Notes: generated from the letters alone by a model not told the origin. DNA of 64,000 bases from Bin87 sp964502995 (GCA_964502995.1 CAZCZB010000004.1:1-64000); one strand, 5' to 3'. Positions 36,362 to 44,954 are shown, counted from the stretch's first letter. Numbers and translations: made by a program.

Positions 36362-37273
36362 CTACTCAAAGATGGAGTACACCACCTCTTCGATGCTGCG
36401 CTGCAGTTCTTCCTCGTCGGTGAGGGTCCAGACGATCGCGACCTGGCAAGCGCGCCGGGCCGGAATGCCCTGCTGAATCAGACGCCCGGCGTAAATCAAC
36501 AGCCGTGTGCTGGCGCCTTCGGCCAAACCGTGCTCACGCAAGTTGCGGATCTTCTCGCCCAGCCGCGCCAGAGCATGAGCCATTTCGTCGGAGCAACCGC
36601 TTTCTTTCGCAACGATTTCCGCTTCCACGTCCACGGGCGGGTAGTCGAATTCGATGGAAATAAAGCGCTGCCGCGTGCTGTGCTTCAGGTCCTTCAAAGC
36701 GCTCTGGTAGTGCGGGTTGTAGGAGATGCACAGGAGGAAACGGTCGTCGGCTTCAATGATGTTGCCGGTTTTTTCCACCGGCAAAATCCGGCGATGGTCG
36801 GTCAGCGGGTGTATCAACACCGTGGTGTCTTTCCGCGCCTCGACCACTTCGTCAAGGTACAGAATGGCTCCGGCTTTCACCGCGCGGGTCATGGGGCCGT
36901 CAATCCAGCGGGTGCCGTTGGCGTCAAGCAGGTAACGTCCTACCAGGTCGCTGGCGGTGAGGTCTTCATGGCAGGCGATGGTTACCAATGGGACTCGGAC
37001 CTCGCCCTCGCGCAGGTCCTGCGCTTCCTGATTTCGCACCGTAGTGATCGGCCGCCCGAGTTTCCAAGCCATATATTCGACGAACCTGGTCTTGCCGCAC
37101 CCGGTCGGGCCCTTCAGCAACACCGGGATGTGCTGTTCGTAGGCTGCCTCGAACAGTTCCAGTTCGTCGCTTACCGCACGGTAGTACGGTTCGCTCCGGA
37201 CCAGGAACTCTTCGATCGCGAACTCCTTGAAACTGGGTTCGTCTTCCATTAGCTCGATGTTTGCTTCAACCAT
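36362..37273 (-). CDS. MoxR-type AAA ATPase, CbbQ/NorQ family
   Basis: A 303-residue AAA+ ATPase. Walker A is LLKGPTGCGKTRFVEY, Walker B AILYLDEVVEARKD, sensor-1 LLCISYNPHYQ, followed by the arginine finger region STRQRFISIEFDYP. The C-terminal part (about 60 residues) is the CbbQ_C-like lid. CbbQ/NorQ form hexameric rings that act with a VWA protein, here the 1104-residue partner downstream. It overlaps the coaE stop by eight bases, so it is probably translationally coupled. Confidence 0.92.
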   Translation of the reverse strand: MVEANIELMEDEPSFKEFAIEEFLVRSEPYYRAVSDELELFEAAYEQHIPVLLKGPTGCGKTRFVEYMAWKLGRPITTVRNQEAQDLREGEVRVPLVTIACHEDLTASDLVGRYLLDANGTRWIDGPMTRAVKAGAILYLDEVVEARKDTTVLIHPLTDHRRILPVEKTGNIIEADDRFLLCISYNPHYQSALKDLKHSTRQRFISIEFDYPPVDVEAEIVAKESGCSDEMAHALARLGEKIRNLREHGLAEGASTRLLIYAGRLIQQGIPARRACQVAIVWTLTDEEELQRSIEEVVYSIFE

Positions 37274-37883
37274 TGCCTCGATTTACCTTTCCTTTCACGC
37301 GTGTTTCCCAAAGATCGCTGACCGCGATTCGCAACGCATCCAGGTCGTCTGAATTGTCGACCACCACGTCGGAACGCCGCCTCCGCTCTTCGGCTGGCAT
37401 CTGTGAGTCGATTCGTTTCCTGGCTTCTTGTTCAGTAAGACCGTTCCGATTGTGCAAACGCTCTATGACCGCATCGGGGGGAGCGTCGGTGGTCCAGACC
37501 TCATCTACCAGACTATCCCAACCTGCCTCGAACAAAACTGCGGCTTCGACCACTGCTACCATTTCGCCTGCATCCGCCAGCCGGCGTTTTCTTTCTTCAA
37601 CCATGCGCGCCATGAGGGGGTGCATGATGGCGTTGAGACGGGCCAATTCGTCAGGGTCAGCGAATACAATGGCGCCCAGCTTCCGCCTGTCAATCTCGCG
37701 TTCACCGGTCAAAATGTCCGAACCGAACGCGTCGACGACCAAGCGCCAAGCCTCGGCGTCCGGCGAATAGGCTTCGTGGCCCAACTGATCGGCGTCGATG
37801 ATCGACGCTCCCAATTGGTTCAGCAATTCGGCAACTACGCTTTTGCCGCTCCCTATGCCGCCCGTAAGCCCGATGGTCAGCAT
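37266..37883 (-). CDS. coaE: Dephospho-CoA kinase
   Basis: A 205-residue P-loop kinase for the last step of CoA synthesis. Walker A is GLTGGIGSGKS at residues 5-15, followed by IIDADQLGHEAY, the conserved DAD motif that binds substrate. The lid has LHNRNGLTEQEARKRIDSQM. The start is set at ATG 37883, directly before the P-loop; the frame extends upstream without homology. First in the coaE-moxR-nudix-VWA unit. Confidence 0.95.
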   Translation of the reverse strand: MLTIGLTGGIGSGKSVVAELLNQLGASIIDADQLGHEAYSPDAEAWRLVVDAFGSDILTGEREIDRRKLGAIVFADPDELARLNAIMHPLMARMVEERKRRLADAGEMVAVVEAAVLFEAGWDSLVDEVWTTDAPPDAVIERLHNRNGLTEQEARKRIDSQMPAEERRRRSDVVVDNSDDLDALRIAVSDLWETRVKGKVNRGNG

Positions 37884-38226
37884 GATTGCCCCAACGTAAA
37901 GACTGCCGGCCATTCTAGCAAGGCACGGTGTTGCGGTCAACCGACGCCACCGATGCCACACTGGAAACGACACTCGCCGCAGCGTCGGAAACAGATTGGG
38001 TAACGTATTCGGCGGCGACCGTTCAATCGCCCACAAAACCAGTCAGCGGGTCCGTGAAGTTGACCGGATAGTCCATCTCCATGAGCGTGCTGTTCCACAA
38101 CAATCAAGGAAGCGCCCAGGGCGACGCCTTGCGCAAACACAGCAACCGATTTTCTGCGCCGATCTCACCAGCCATGGGATCTCCGCAACCACCGTGGGCA
38201 TGGGCACAGACCAGGGAACGGCCAGG
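37884..38226. other. 343-bp gap without recognisable gene
   Basis: Between rimI and coaE on the minus strand. Two minute frames (about 23 and 19 codons) occur but none looks like a protein, and no strong hairpin was seen. Confidence 0.5.
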
Positions 38227-38871
38227 TTACAGTTCGATGTAAATTTCGCCGTACCGTTCCACAAACTTTTCCTGGAGATCCGAGAATTTTCCTCGATAAG
38301 ACCCAGTGTGGATCGGGTCCGTGGTCATGATGACCGCATCTTCCCGATTGTCGGCGTAGTAATTTTTTCGGATACCCATGTGATTGAACCCATACTTTTC
38401 GTACAGGTTCTGTGCGATGAAATTGGATACCCTTGCCTCCAGGGTCACCTCTTCCATGCCGTTCTCGTAAGCGGCGCGCACGGTCCCGATTATGAGCAGT
38501 TCACCGATCCCCTGGCCCCGCATCGATTCCTTCACCGCAATTTCAGTGATGTGCGCCTGATCTCCCTGGAACCAGATGCCGACGTACCCCGCCAGATCGT
38601 CGACGTAGCCTGCCGAGTTTGCGCCTATCACAGACTTTATGCTGCTCACCATCCTTCCCCACATGGAGGCGTCGGGTGGTGCCGAACCGTCGTGCGGCGA
38701 ACCCGGAATTTCGGTATACGAATCGACATACGCTACCAGGAAACAGCACCGTTTGCTGTTCAATTCACGACGGAACTGCGTGCCTATCCAACCCGGCGAA
38801 AACGCTTCCTGCTCGATCTCAACGACCTGCGGGATATCCTCTGAGCGCATGCGGCGCACTGCTACTTCCAT
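38227..38871 (-). CDS. rimI: GNAT acetyltransferase, RimI-like
   Basis: A GNAT-fold protein of 214 residues. The acetyl-CoA loop is VKESMRGQGIGELLI, followed by LEARVSNFIAQNLYEKYGF, the motif-B segment typical of RimI, which acetylates the N-terminus of ribosomal protein S18. About 45 extra residues (EIPGSPHDGSAPP...SAGYVD) are inserted between beta strands 3 and 4, and the C-terminus is about 30 residues longer than E. coli RimI. ATG 38871 is chosen; a TTG at 38913 overlapping the upstream stop (TTGA) is possible. The target is inferred. Confidence 0.83.
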   Translation of the reverse strand: MEVAVRRMRSEDIPQVVEIEQEAFSPGWIGTQFRRELNSKRCCFLVAYVDSYTEIPGSPHDGSAPPDASMWGRMVSSIKSVIGANSAGYVDDLAGYVGIWFQGDQAHITEIAVKESMRGQGIGELLIIGTVRAAYENGMEEVTLEARVSNFIAQNLYEKYGFNHMGIRKNYYADNREDAVIMTTDPIHTGSYRGKFSDLQEKFVERYGEIYIEL

Positions 38872-38909
38872 ATCACAGAGTTCCTGCCCCCGGTTCCCGC
38901 GGTTGCTGA

Positions 38910-40127
38910 TCAACCGTTCAGAGGCCTGACCGTACCGTAAATTCCATCGTATCCCGGATCAATTGCCACCTGTCCGAGACGTGCCTTGAGAATCACTCCC
39001 ACCAGTTCGTCGTTAACAATCGCGCTCAAGTCCCTTTCGGAAGCGCGCAACAGCACGGACAATTCATCGCCAATACAATCGACCAGTGCATTGTACTCCC
39101 GCTGAACCGTCTTCGTACCGACACCGACACCCCTGACCGACGCGATAATTTCCTGCAACGGAATAAGCCGCGCAAATGGGGGACGTCCGTCGCCCGACCG
39201 GATGAAACCGTCAGGGTCCGGTGAGCGTTGGGCTTCCAGCGGGGTGCCCGCCAGCGACGCGACTCTGTGCAGGACTCCGAGCGTCAATGGTTTTCCGCAC
39301 ACCGGGCATTCGGTGCTATGAGCGGACTCATCGTCCGGTCCGCATACCACGCCGCATTTCCGGTGCCCACTGTAGTGGTATTTGCCCTCTTCGGGGTAAA
39401 ACTCGACGGTGAATTCAATTCCACCTTCCCGCAAACCGACGGAAAGTCCATTCCACGATGGATCCCCGCGAAACGCGGTCATTTCCCGCCCTAAACGGGG
39501 CAAAGAGTGAGCATCGGAGAACGAGACAATAGCGCGATTGTCCAACTCTCTCACGGCGTGATTCATCGTAGGGTCGGAGGACAAACCCGTTTCAACCGCC
39601 GTTATTTGTGACGCCAGATCACCGAAACATTCCTGTAAGCTGTCGAATCCGCTTTTCGACCCAAACACGCCATACCATGGCGTCCAGGCGTGAGCCGGCA
39701 CCACCAGCGCCTTGGGCTGGCAGTCCAGAGCCAGCGCCAACAGATCACGGGCAGACAGACGCACTGTGGGTCGCCCATCGTTGGACAGGTCGCCGAATTT
39801 CGATAATCGACCAGCCAGGACTTCTGCGTCATCCAGCGTCGGTACCAACACCAGCATGTGGATTCTGCGCACCTTGCCATCTTGACGGTAAACGCAACTG
39901 ATCTCTGTACCCGGTACGAATCTGACGCCGGCGAATTCGTACAGACCGTCGTCCCGGTAGGCTAGTTTGTTCCGCAGTTCTTTGCCCCAAACGGGATGCG
40001 TGAAATCTCCCGTGGACAGCAGGTCAATCCCCTTTCGCGCAGCCCAAAACGACAGGTTTTCCAGCGTCAACGCGCGACTGCAAGCGAAGGCGTAGGGAGA
40101 ATGGATATGGAGGTCCGCGACGAACAA
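38910..40127 (-). CDS. Endonuclease Q family protein (PHP domain)
   Basis: A 405-residue protein. The N-terminal PHP domain begins FVADLHIHSPYAFACS with the HxH metal site, then LLSTGDFTHP, VPGTEIS and VSFSDAHSLPRLG. A zinc-finger unit follows at about 255-280 (KCGVVC...TECPVCGKPLTLGVLHRV). This domain order is that of EndoQ, which nicks DNA 5' to deaminated bases (uracil, hypoxanthine) and is best known from Thermococcales. Its stop overlaps the possible rimI TTG, suggesting coupling. Function inferred from family. Confidence 0.85.
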   Translation of the reverse strand: MFVADLHIHSPYAFACSRALTLENLSFWAARKGIDLLSTGDFTHPVWGKELRNKLAYRDDGLYEFAGVRFVPGTEISCVYRQDGKVRRIHMLVLVPTLDDAEVLAGRLSKFGDLSNDGRPTVRLSARDLLALALDCQPKALVVPAHAWTPWYGVFGSKSGFDSLQECFGDLASQITAVETGLSSDPTMNHAVRELDNRAIVSFSDAHSLPRLGREMTAFRGDPSWNGLSVGLREGGIEFTVEFYPEEGKYHYSGHRKCGVVCGPDDESAHSTECPVCGKPLTLGVLHRVASLAGTPLEAQRSPDPDGFIRSGDGRPPFARLIPLQEIIASVRGVGVGTKTVQREYNALVDCIGDELSVLLRASERDLSAIVNDELVGVILKARLGQVAIDPGYDGIYGTVRPLNG

Positions 40128-40147
40128 AACCGCGAATCAGGGCCGCG

Positions 40148-40903
40148 TTACGCGGTCAGCAACAGATCTGCGAGTTCGCGTGGCTTTTGCATCCCGACCT
40201 GATGCACAGCATCCAGTTCGATCACCGTCGCGTTGGGGATTCGGGCAGCCATGGCGCGCTGGACCGACGGAGATATCAACCGATCGCCACCGAGAACGAT
40301 GTAGGTGATCGGGCACGGTATCGCATCCCAATCCAAGGAGACTGCCTGGGTCAACATTCGCAACGGCATCGGGCCAAGGTGCCCAACCGTTTCGATTCGT
40401 TGCATGGGGTCGAGGCCGCCGCACAGGTATCTGCTCATAACCGAGTTGGGCAACGAAAAATCTCTCCCGGTCAGTTTTCCCAGCAATCCACAGCTTCGCA
40501 ACGCGGTTCGCGCCGGCATAGGGTATGCAGACAGCGCAGATTTTCCCTGGGCTGGCACAATGCCGGCCACCAGGATAATCCTCTTGGGAGCCATCGGCAG
40601 CACGGCTGCCGCCTCCAACGCTATCGTCCCGCCCAGCTCGTGTCCGGCGATTATGTAGTCCGAAAACCCTTCCTGTTCTACCACCCCCGCGATTGCGCGT
40701 ACCCCCTCTGAGATGTCCACCAACCCGGCGTCCTCGGCTACGTCAGCGCCTTGCCCGGGCATATCCACCGCTCTGACACGGACTGATTGGCGGGGAAGGT
40801 ACAAGCGCGGTGGATGCTCGTCCGGGGCGGTCATGTGTCCCCAAACCTTGCTCCAACTCCAGGACCCTTGTCCCGCACCATGTACCAACAAATAATCAGT
40901 CAC
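40148..40903 (-). CDS. Alpha/beta hydrolase-fold protein with Glu at nucleophile position
   Basis: A 251-residue alpha/beta hydrolase of the salicylate-esterase/hydroxynitrile-lyase type. It opens DYLLVHGAGQGSWSWSKVW with the oxyanion HG. The nucleophile elbow reads AGHELGGTIAL, so the usual serine of GHSxGG is glutamate. The aspartate (VLGGDRL) and a late histidine (LDAVHQVGM) are present. It may not be an ordinary esterase. The GTG start at 40903 follows GGGTGA. It lies between selA and endonuclease Q on one strand. Confidence 0.8.
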   Translation of the reverse strand: MTDYLLVHGAGQGSWSWSKVWGHMTAPDEHPPRLYLPRQSVRVRAVDMPGQGADVAEDAGLVDISEGVRAIAGVVEQEGFSDYIIAGHELGGTIALEAAAVLPMAPKRIILVAGIVPAQGKSALSAYPMPARTALRSCGLLGKLTGRDFSLPNSVMSRYLCGGLDPMQRIETVGHLGPMPLRMLTQAVSLDWDAIPCPITYIVLGGDRLISPSVQRAMAARIPNATVIELDAVHQVGMQKPRELADLLLTA

Positions 40904-40949
40904 TCTGTTCACCCAAATGCAACCCAACCGGGTTATGTGTATCAGGCCA

Positions 40950-42332
40950 TCAATTCGCCAGCGCGGTGTTCAATGCCTGGAGCAACGCGTCGTCCTGCTC
41001 GGGAAGAACGGTCCGCGGGTCCAGTCGCACGGTGTCGTCTTCGATGCGGGCGATTACCGGAGTCTGTTGATTCCGCAGCGCCTCCAGCAATGCCTCAGGG
41101 CTGCGCGACCCTCCCATCGAAACCGACAATGCAAACGAGTCGAGCGTCTCGCCGGGGAGACTGCCACCCCCGATCGCGGAACGCGCTCGCGACACCGACG
41201 CCTCAATGCCGATGACGGCGCCCAGTTGGTCGCGCCAACGCTCAGCCCTGTGGCGCACATCCTCGGCGGTGGTCGAAATCATGCGCCACACCGGGATTTC
41301 ACGTTCAGCGTCGCCCGTGAGGTAGTGTGTCAGCGTCGCAGTGAGAGAGGCCAGGCTCATTTTGTCTATCCGAACCGCCCGTGCCAGCGGATGCCGCTCC
41401 AACCGGGAAACGAGGTCTCTTTTGCCCACAACGATCCCGGCTTGAGGACCGCCAAGCAATTTATCCCCGGAGAAAAATACCAGCCCGACTCCCGCCGCGA
41501 TCGCCTCTTGCGGCATCGGTTCGTGGGCCAACCCGTAACGTTCGGTGGGGAGCAATGCGCCGCTGCCCACATCGTGGAGCACCGGCACGCCGGTACTCTC
41601 GCCCAGTTGAACCAATTCACGCTCATCTACCGCAGCGGTAAAGCCTTCAACACGGAAATTGCTCGCGTGGGCTTTCAGGAACGCGGCGGTGTTTTCGGTA
41701 ACCGCCTCCGCGTAATCGCGCGCGTATGTGCGGTTGGTAGTTCCCACATCGACAAGGTGGCATCCGCTCTGCCGCAACACATCCGGAATCCGGAATCCAC
41801 CGCCAATCTCGACCGCTTCGCCGCGGGACACGACCACTTCCCTCCCGGATGCCAGAGCCGACAACCCAAGAAGCAATGCGGACGCGTTGTTGTTGACCAC
41901 GAGGGCCGCCTCTGCTCCGGTTATTTGCCTGAGCAGCGCCTGCAGATGCGCCTGCCTGGAACCGCGCCGACCGGTCGTCAGGTCAATTTCCAGATCCGAG
42001 TAGCCTCTTCCCACAGCGTCCGCCGCTGCCAGCGCGGAATTGCTCAACGGAGCCCGGCCCAGGTTGGTGTGGATAACCACTCCGGTTGCATTGATGAGTC
42101 CGCTGGGCGACGGGGACACCAATCCCTCGATTGTCCGCCGCACCTCCTCCGCGATTTCATCAAGGGAGCGCGGTTCGCCGCCGGCGATGACGCCCCGGCG
42201 CTCGTCGGCCAGGGTCTCGCGGGTCAAGTCGACGACCCAACCGCGACCATATCGGCCCACCGCGGGCGCCAACGTATCAGTGTTGACGACCTTCTCGACG
42301 CTGGGCAGATTGCGCAGAAGTTGACTGGTCAT
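40950..42332 (-). CDS. selA: L-seryl-tRNA(Sec) selenium transferase
   Basis: A 460-residue PLP enzyme that converts Ser-tRNA(Sec) to Sec-tRNA(Sec) with selenophosphate. The N-terminus is RNLPSVEKVVN, then ATGVVIHTNLGRAPLS, AALVVNNNASALLL, DVGTTNRTYARDY and the PLP lysine in FFSGDKLLGGPQAG. All are SelA hallmarks, and the length is standard. The genome therefore makes selenocysteine, which supports the two selenoprotein genes at 52.5-54.0 kb. selB, selC and selD are not in the window. The start codon region is duplicated (see findings). First gene of a long minus-strand unit. Confidence 0.96.
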   Translation of the reverse strand: MTSQLLRNLPSVEKVVNTDTLAPAVGRYGRGWVVDLTRETLADERRGVIAGGEPRSLDEIAEEVRRTIEGLVSPSPSGLINATGVVIHTNLGRAPLSNSALAAADAVGRGYSDLEIDLTTGRRGSRQAHLQALLRQITGAEAALVVNNNASALLLGLSALASGREVVVSRGEAVEIGGGFRIPDVLRQSGCHLVDVGTTNRTYARDYAEAVTENTAAFLKAHASNFRVEGFTAAVDERELVQLGESTGVPVLHDVGSGALLPTERYGLAHEPMPQEAIAAGVGLVFFSGDKLLGGPQAGIVVGKRDLVSRLERHPLARAVRIDKMSLASLTATLTHYLTGDAEREIPVWRMISTTAEDVRHRAERWRDQLGAVIGIEASVSRARSAIGGGSLPGETLDSFALSVSMGGSRSPEALLEALRNQQTPVIARIEDDTVRLDPRTVLPEQDDALLQALNTALAN

Positions 42333-42469
42333 GGCAGTTGACTGGTCATAGCACCAGTTGGTTTGGTTGGGGAGTTCTTGGCGTGCGGGAATTGCCGGGC
42401 GTATTTTATCATCAGCGGACGTGCGGTGTTTGGGCGCCGGGTCTGAACGCGAAGCGCCAACGTTTACAC

Positions 42470-42475
42470 TATAAT
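42470..42475 (+). promoter_or_regulatory. -10 element before small exported peptide gene
   Basis: TATAAT preceded by GTTTACAC, 62 bases before the TTG start. Divergent from selA. No clear -35. Confidence 0.4.
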
Positions 42476-42537
42476 GGTGGCGCCACAGCTCTGGGGTAAT
42501 CCCGGCGCACTGATTCGGGCACACGGAGGTTGACCAA

Positions 42538-42744
42538 TTGAATCGCAAAATAATCGGTCTATCCATATTGGTCGTGTTCGCCTGTGCCATGGTGTTCGGC
42601 GCCGTGGGTTCGGTGATGGAAGTCATCGAAGCGGCATCGGCTACCCAGGAACCTGTTGAGGGCGAATACGTCGCCCGCCTGGCCTCGGAGAACGAGGATG
42701 ACCCGGCCCTGGCGGCGTTGAAGTACGTTTGCCCATTCCACTGA
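42538..42744 (+). CDS. Small exported or membrane peptide, unknown function
   Basis: A 68-residue protein starting at TTG with GGAGGT eight bases upstream. The first 25 residues are a signal peptide or anchor (KIIGLSILVVFACAMVFGAV). An ASA-like cleavage site near residue 35 leaves a short acidic peptide ending KYVCPFH with a single cysteine. A TATAAT box precedes it. The stop is TGA, and the frame then stays open through the intergenic 84 bases into the acyl-CoA dehydrogenase start, but that gene has its own ribosome-binding site. Probably real because of the strong start signals; no family recognised. Confidence 0.55.
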   Translation: MNRKIIGLSILVVFACAMVFGAVGSVMEVIEAASATQEPVEGEYVARLASENEDDPALAALKYVCPFH

Positions 42745-42828
42745 TCGAAAAATCGACTGATCGACAATCGATGCGACGTCGTCTCCGGCTTCGCAGACTC
42801 ATGCTTCGCAGACCCATTTGGAGAAACA

Positions 42829-44067
42829 ATGACCACGGAAACCGGACTGCCCCCCGAACTGGATGCTCTCAAAACCACCGTGCGCCAGATCGTTCGCGAC
42901 GAGTGCATACCGTTGGAACCAGAGTACCTGGCGCATCCTCCACAGGAAGGGGAACCGGAAAACGGAGCGCCTCGTGGCGTGCTTGAAACCGTTCCCGGCG
43001 TCCTGGGTACGTTGTCATCTGAGCAGTGGGACCGACTCAACAACCTTTCCAAGCAGACCGGCATTTACACTTCATTCGTTCCCGAAGAACACGGCGGGGG
43101 CGGAATGGGAGCCCTGGGCCACCTGGTTCTGGAAGAGGAAGTGCATCGGAGTATAGTCCACCTCCCCACCTCGCCGGTGCCGATGTTCATGATCGGCGCA
43201 TGCACTCCGGAACAGGAACAGAAGTACCTTCAACCTGCTATCAACGGCGATCTGTACTATTCGTTCGGTCAAACGGAGCCGGAGGCAGGCTCCGATCCGG
43301 GCGGGATGATGCAGACACGGGCTGTCCGCGACGGCGACGATTGGGTCTTGAACGGGACGAAGATGTTCATTTCGGGGGCTGCATCGGCGGATTTCCTGTT
43401 GGTGCAGGCCGTGACCGACCCCGACAAACGTCAGCGCGGCGGCATCACGATGTTCATCATCGACAACCCGACGCCGGGTGTCACATTCGAACCCATCCGC
43501 GTGTGGATCGTGCCTACGAAGGCGCAACAGCATTACATTCACCTCGATAACGTGCGCGTTCCCCAAACTCAGGTTTTGGGAGAGGTTGGGGAGGGTTTCA
43601 ATCTGGGCCAGCAGTGGTTGGTGCATCATGACCGGCTTTTGCGCGGCGCCATGGCTTTGGGCATCCTGACCCGGGCGCTGCAAATGGCAATTGATTGGTC
43701 GCAAGAACGGGTGACGTATGGTCGCCCGATTGCGGACCGACAGGCAATCCAATGGATGTTGACTGACGTATATATGGACATCGTCGCGTTGCGCGCGGTG
43801 GCTCGCGAAACCGCTGCGCGCGCCGATGCCGGCGAGGACGTGCGGGTGGAGGCCTCGATGGTGAAATACGCCGCCGGAGAGTGGGGTTGGCGGAGCATCG
43901 ACAAAATAATGCAGATCTTCGGAGGGGTCGGCGAAACGCTCGATATGCCCATACCTCACTGGTACCATATGCTGCGCCATGCGCGCATCGGCGGCGGCAC
44001 ATCTGAAATCCACAAGTTCGTCATGGCCCGCGCCCTGCTCGGCGGACGGGCCGGATTCCAGGGATAG
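42829..44067 (+). CDS. Acyl-CoA dehydrogenase family protein
   Basis: A 412-residue flavin-dependent acyl-CoA dehydrogenase. Features in order: helical N-domain with the VPEEHGGGGMG segment, YYSFGQTEPEAGSDPGGM (substrate/FAD loop), WVLNGTKMFISGA, the middle beta domain, RVTYGRPIADRQAIQWML and QIFGGVGE. The last helix reads RIGGGTSEIHKFVMARALLG, matching the GTSEI signature. It oxidises acyl-CoA to enoyl-CoA and passes electrons to ETF. GGAG lies six bases before the ATG. The chain-length preference cannot be read. Confidence 0.93.
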   Translation: MTTETGLPPELDALKTTVRQIVRDECIPLEPEYLAHPPQEGEPENGAPRGVLETVPGVLGTLSSEQWDRLNNLSKQTGIYTSFVPEEHGGGGMGALGHLVLEEEVHRSIVHLPTSPVPMFMIGACTPEQEQKYLQPAINGDLYYSFGQTEPEAGSDPGGMMQTRAVRDGDDWVLNGTKMFISGAASADFLLVQAVTDPDKRQRGGITMFIIDNPTPGVTFEPIRVWIVPTKAQQHYIHLDNVRVPQTQVLGEVGEGFNLGQQWLVHHDRLLRGAMALGILTRALQMAIDWSQERVTYGRPIADRQAIQWMLTDVYMDIVALRAVARETAARADAGEDVRVEASMVKYAAGEWGWRSIDKIMQIFGGVGETLDMPIPHWYHMLRHARIGGGTSEIHKFVMARALLGGRAGFQG

Positions 44068-44138
44068 AATTCAACTGATACAGGACGTATGCGCGGGATA
44101 GAGAACTTTCTCCGCAACCGTCGAGCCATTAGGAGAAC

Positions 44139-44948
44139 ATGATGTCATACAGAAATGCACTGAAATACGGTGCCCCGGCCTTGGGTGTTGCGCTCTTGTT
44201 GGTGGCGGCCGCCTGGGTAATCGGGTTGCCGCCGGTCTCTGCGTTGAACGAACGAGTCGACGCTGCCAACCAGGCCCCGCAACCTGCAGACGATCAATTC
44301 GTCGCTTCGCCCTACGATGTGGTGCAGGTTTCGGGTGTGGGCAAGGCCACCGGCACACCCGACGTTGCCCGACTATCGCTGAGCGTTTCTGCCACCGCCG
44401 ATACGGTGGCGGAAGCCAGGACCACTTCCGCTCAATCAGCCGAGGATGTGATAACCGCGTTGACCACCAACGGGGTTGCCTCTGAGGACATTCAAACGAG
44501 CCACTTCAATGTCCATGAAGACTACGAATACGGTCCGGAAGGCCGTATGTTTACCGGCTATACGGTCAGCAACGGACTGTCCGTGACTGTTCGCGCTATC
44601 GACACGGTCGGAACGGTGATAGACTCCGCCATCACCGCAGGCGGCGACAACATTCGATTCGGAAGTTTGGACTTCCTGATCACCGACACGGCTGATTTGG
44701 AGAGAGAGGCGCGGCAAAATGCCGTGGCCAACATGAAAACCCGTGCCGAACAAATCGCTGAATTCTCTGGGCGCGAACTTGGGGACCTGAAAATGGTGAG
44801 CGAAACACCGGGCGGGCCCGACCTTTTCGCTCCCGTCCTGGCCTTCGCCGAATCTGCCCGGGGTTCCGCAGATTTCGATACGCCAATCTCAGCCGGCGAG
44901 AACACCATCACGGTTTCCGTTCACGGCGTTTACGAACTCCGGCGATAA
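44139..44948 (+). CDS. SIMPL (DUF541) domain protein
   Basis: A 269-residue exported protein. The N-terminus has a signal or anchor helix (APALGVALLLVAAAWVIGL). The SIMPL domain begins VVQVSGVGKATGTPDVARLS and includes the repeated helix AEARTTSAQSAEDVITALTT, GYTVSNGLSVTVR and KTRAEQIAEFSGRELGDLKM. DUF541 proteins are periplasmic or surface oligomers often linked to oxidative stress protection. ATG 44139 and ATG 44142 are adjacent; spacing to AGGAG favours the second. Confidence 0.88.
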   Translation: MMSYRNALKYGAPALGVALLLVAAAWVIGLPPVSALNERVDAANQAPQPADDQFVASPYDVVQVSGVGKATGTPDVARLSLSVSATADTVAEARTTSAQSAEDVITALTTNGVASEDIQTSHFNVHEDYEYGPEGRMFTGYTVSNGLSVTVRAIDTVGTVIDSAITAGGDNIRFGSLDFLITDTADLEREARQNAVANMKTRAEQIAEFSGRELGDLKMVSETPGGPDLFAPVLAFAESARGSADFDTPISAGENTITVSVHGVYELRR

Positions 44949-44954
44949 CGTCAG

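Noticed and set aside
37937..38264. Small gene between rimI and coaE
   Set aside because: Frames of up to 73 codons contain no family motif and lack start signals.
42745..42828. TGA of the small peptide at 42742-42744 as another selenocysteine codon, fusing it to the acyl-CoA dehydrogenase
   Set aside because: The frame is open across the 84 bases, but the dehydrogenase has its own GGAG-ATG, the peptide is complete at the TGA, and no redox motif or SECIS-like hairpin at the right distance is convincing.
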